From assembly GCA_902629505.1 (NCBI GenBank), contig CACORF010000006.1, positions 1 through 34,257 of the forward strand: 34,257 nt of DNA. The letters are read 5' to 3'. Shown one piece after another: positions 32,991 to 34,257 of the stretch. Origin of the DNA: an uncultured Bacteroidota bacterium. Lineage in GTDB: Bacteria; Bacteroidota; Bacteroidia; Flavobacteriales; Flavobacteriaceae. Below the pieces are notes generated by a model. The model did no database searches and was not told the DNA's origin. It saw only the letters and a program-made list of their open reading frames with translations. Both the position numbers and the translations under genes were made by a program. Every line of letters starts with the position of its first letter. Positions within the stretch are counted from its first letter, which is position 1.

Positions 32991-34257
32991 TTAAAACTTA
33001 ATATCTAGCCCTATCAGGAGATTTATGCCAGATTGAGGATAATAATAAGTTCCTTCATAAGTCTTTAAACCATTTCCTTCTGGGACATCATATGTGTAAT
33101 ATCCACCATAGGCAGAGTATTTATGATCAAATAAATTATTGACTAAAACTTTTAGCTTTATATCATCTGATATATTAGGTAAATCTATATCATGAATAAA
33201 ATTTAAATCGTTAATAAAAAACGATTCTAGTTTAGAAATTGGTGAGTTCGTTTGAGCAAAAAATTGTTCACCTACATACTTTGATCGCAATGAAATTAAT
33301 ACTTTTTTGTTTGGGTTAAAGTTTATAATATTATTGGCAATTAAATTAGGTGAGTAAGCTAAATCCGTGTCTCCATAATTTTTCAGATTTCCATCAAAAG
33401 TTGAATAAAAATCCTTATTCTTATTTTCACTGAAAGAGAAATTTGTCTCAATATTTAATTTATTATTTATTTTTATGCTACTATCAAGCTCTATTCCAAC
33501 TCTATAAGACTCACCAATGTTTCTTCTAATTTCATAACCGTTTATATCACGTTGACCAGTTAATACTAATTGGTCTTCATAGATCATATAAAATGCATTT
33601 AAAGATAAAGACAAATTGTTTGAGTTTAGCTTCCACCCTAATTCAAGATCATCCAATTTTTCTTCCTTAGGATTTCCATTTGCATAATCAGTCCGTGTGG
33701 GCTCTCTGTGAGCCCTTGCAAAGGAGAAATAAAGATCATTATTTTCATTTAAATTATAGAATAGTCCAAATTTTGGATTAAAAAAATTAAAAGACTTATT
33801 AAGACTTTCAAATCCATCTACTATGAAACCAGTTAAAGTTGAATTAGCAGAAATACCTGCTTCGTATTTAATATTTCTATATTGTAAATCCCCATAAAGT
33901 GTTAATTTGTCTGTAATGTAATGATCTATTTTTGCATAAATGTTAAACTCCCCCTTATCACCAAAATCATCATAAAACTTTTCTTTAAAATCATATTGAT
34001 TAACGTCAGAATTTACTTGATCATACCATAGATACTCTCCAAAGTGTAATCCATTATATTTATTTAGTGAGCCCCCAATATTTACATTAAAATCCTCTGT
34101 CTGGTTATTAAGACTATATAATACTCCATAAAAATCATTATCAAGCCATCTTCTATCAATGTAATCAGATTCTCCATATCCAAGGTTGTAGTTCTCAAAA
34201 AAACCTTTTCCATTTGTGTAATGAATCCCAAAGTTTGAATTCCAGCCATTTTGATAA
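32991..34257 (-). CDS. TonB-dependent receptor, C-terminal part (5' end outside window)
   Basis: I translated the - strand frame from the window edge to the TAA at 32991-32993 and found no stop in about 421 codons. The apparent TTG start at 33656 is therefore an internal Leu. The hallmark FSFARAHREPTRTDY followed by NPKEEKLDDLELGW, the alternating aromatic strands, and a C-terminus ending GLDIKF (terminal Phe for outer-membrane insertion) identify the 22-strand barrel of a TonB-dependent receptor. The plug domain and signal peptide lie outside. No SusD partner follows, so a siderophore, vitamin or metal ligand is as likely as a glycan; the substrate cannot be read from this part. Confidence 0.92.
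   Translation of the reverse strand, partial: YQNGWNSNFGIHYTNGKGFFENYNLGYGESDYIDRRWLDNDFYGVLYSLNNQTEDFNVNIGGSLNKYNGLHFGEYLWYDQVNSDVNQYDFKEKFYDDFGDKGEFNIYAKIDHYITDKLTLYGDLQYRNIKYEAGISANSTLTGFIVDGFESLNKSFNFFNPKFGLFYNLNENNDLYFSFARAHREPTRTDYANGNPKEEKLDDLELGWKLNSNNLSLSLNAFYMIYEDQLVLTGQRDINGYEIRRNIGESYRVGIELDSSIKINNKLNIETNFSFSENKNKDFYSTFDGNLKNYGDTDLAYSPNLIANNIINFNPNKKVLISLRSKYVGEQFFAQTNSPISKLESFFINDLNFIHDIDLPNISDDIKLKVLVNNLFDHKYSAYGGYYTYDVPEGNGLKTYEGTYYYPQSGINLLIGLDIKF

Noticed and set aside
33654-33656. TTG as the start of a 221-residue gene
   Set aside because: The frame continues upstream to the window edge with clear TonB-dependent receptor sequence.
1-34257. tRNA, rRNA, riboswitch, CRISPR or insertion-sequence features
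   Set aside because: Gaps are at most about 130 bp, and none shows a cloverleaf, repeat-spacer pattern, thiamine-type riboswitch core or transposase remnant; thiL in particular has no room for a leader riboswitch if its -7 box is real.

Overview
This AT-rich window (about 30% GC by eye) looks like a stretch of chromosome from a streamlined marine member of the Flavobacteriia (Bacteroidota). The evidence is: proteins whose signal peptides end just before Gln, a TonB-dependent receptor, Bacteroidota-specific families (DUF3078, DUF3127), a sufBCDSE operon of the flavobacterial type, TAnnTTTG-like -7 promoter boxes, absence of obvious Shine-Dalgarno sequences, and almost no intergenic DNA. The longest gap between genes is about 130 bp. 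I see no rRNA, tRNA, CRISPR array, insertion sequence, prophage or attachment site. The lineage assignment is inference.

Layout. (1) 1-4221: end of a carbohydrate locus on the + strand, with a Gfo/Idh/MocA oxidoreductase (5' end outside the window), a xylose-isomerase-like TIM-barrel protein, and three tandem DUF1080 (3-keto-disaccharide hydrolase family) proteins. (2) 4305-5436: gmk and nadD, overlapping. (3) 5425-13104, - strand: sufB-sufC-sufD-sufS-sufE-DUF59, followed by a DUF3078 outer-membrane-type protein and a GT4 glycosyltransferase in the same tight run. (4) 13237-17235: thiL, a ZIP metal transporter, lycopene cyclase crtY and a polyprenyl diphosphate synthase, arranged as divergent and convergent single genes. 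(5) 17349-23866: a TetR-TolC-membrane fusion-RND efflux operon. (6) 23888-29159: aspS, a small membrane protein, tadA on the opposite strand, and polA. (7) 29224-31688: the rplM-rpsI-rpsB-tsf translation operon. (8) 31689-34257, - strand: greA-HIT-DUF3127, preceded by the C-terminal part of a TonB-dependent receptor that runs off the right edge.

Most of the window is housekeeping. The part most likely to hold new biology is the left-edge oxidoreductase/isomerase/DUF1080 locus. Its gene content fits the recently recognised route in which a sugar is oxidised at C3 and the 3-keto glycoside is then cleaved without a classical glycosidase. Secondary points are a DUF3127 protein with an SSB-like acidic tail, an RND pump with a changed proton-relay pair, a terminator whose T-tract may double as the greA promoter, several non-ATG starts (including tsf), and the fact that all five convergent gene pairs overlap or abut.
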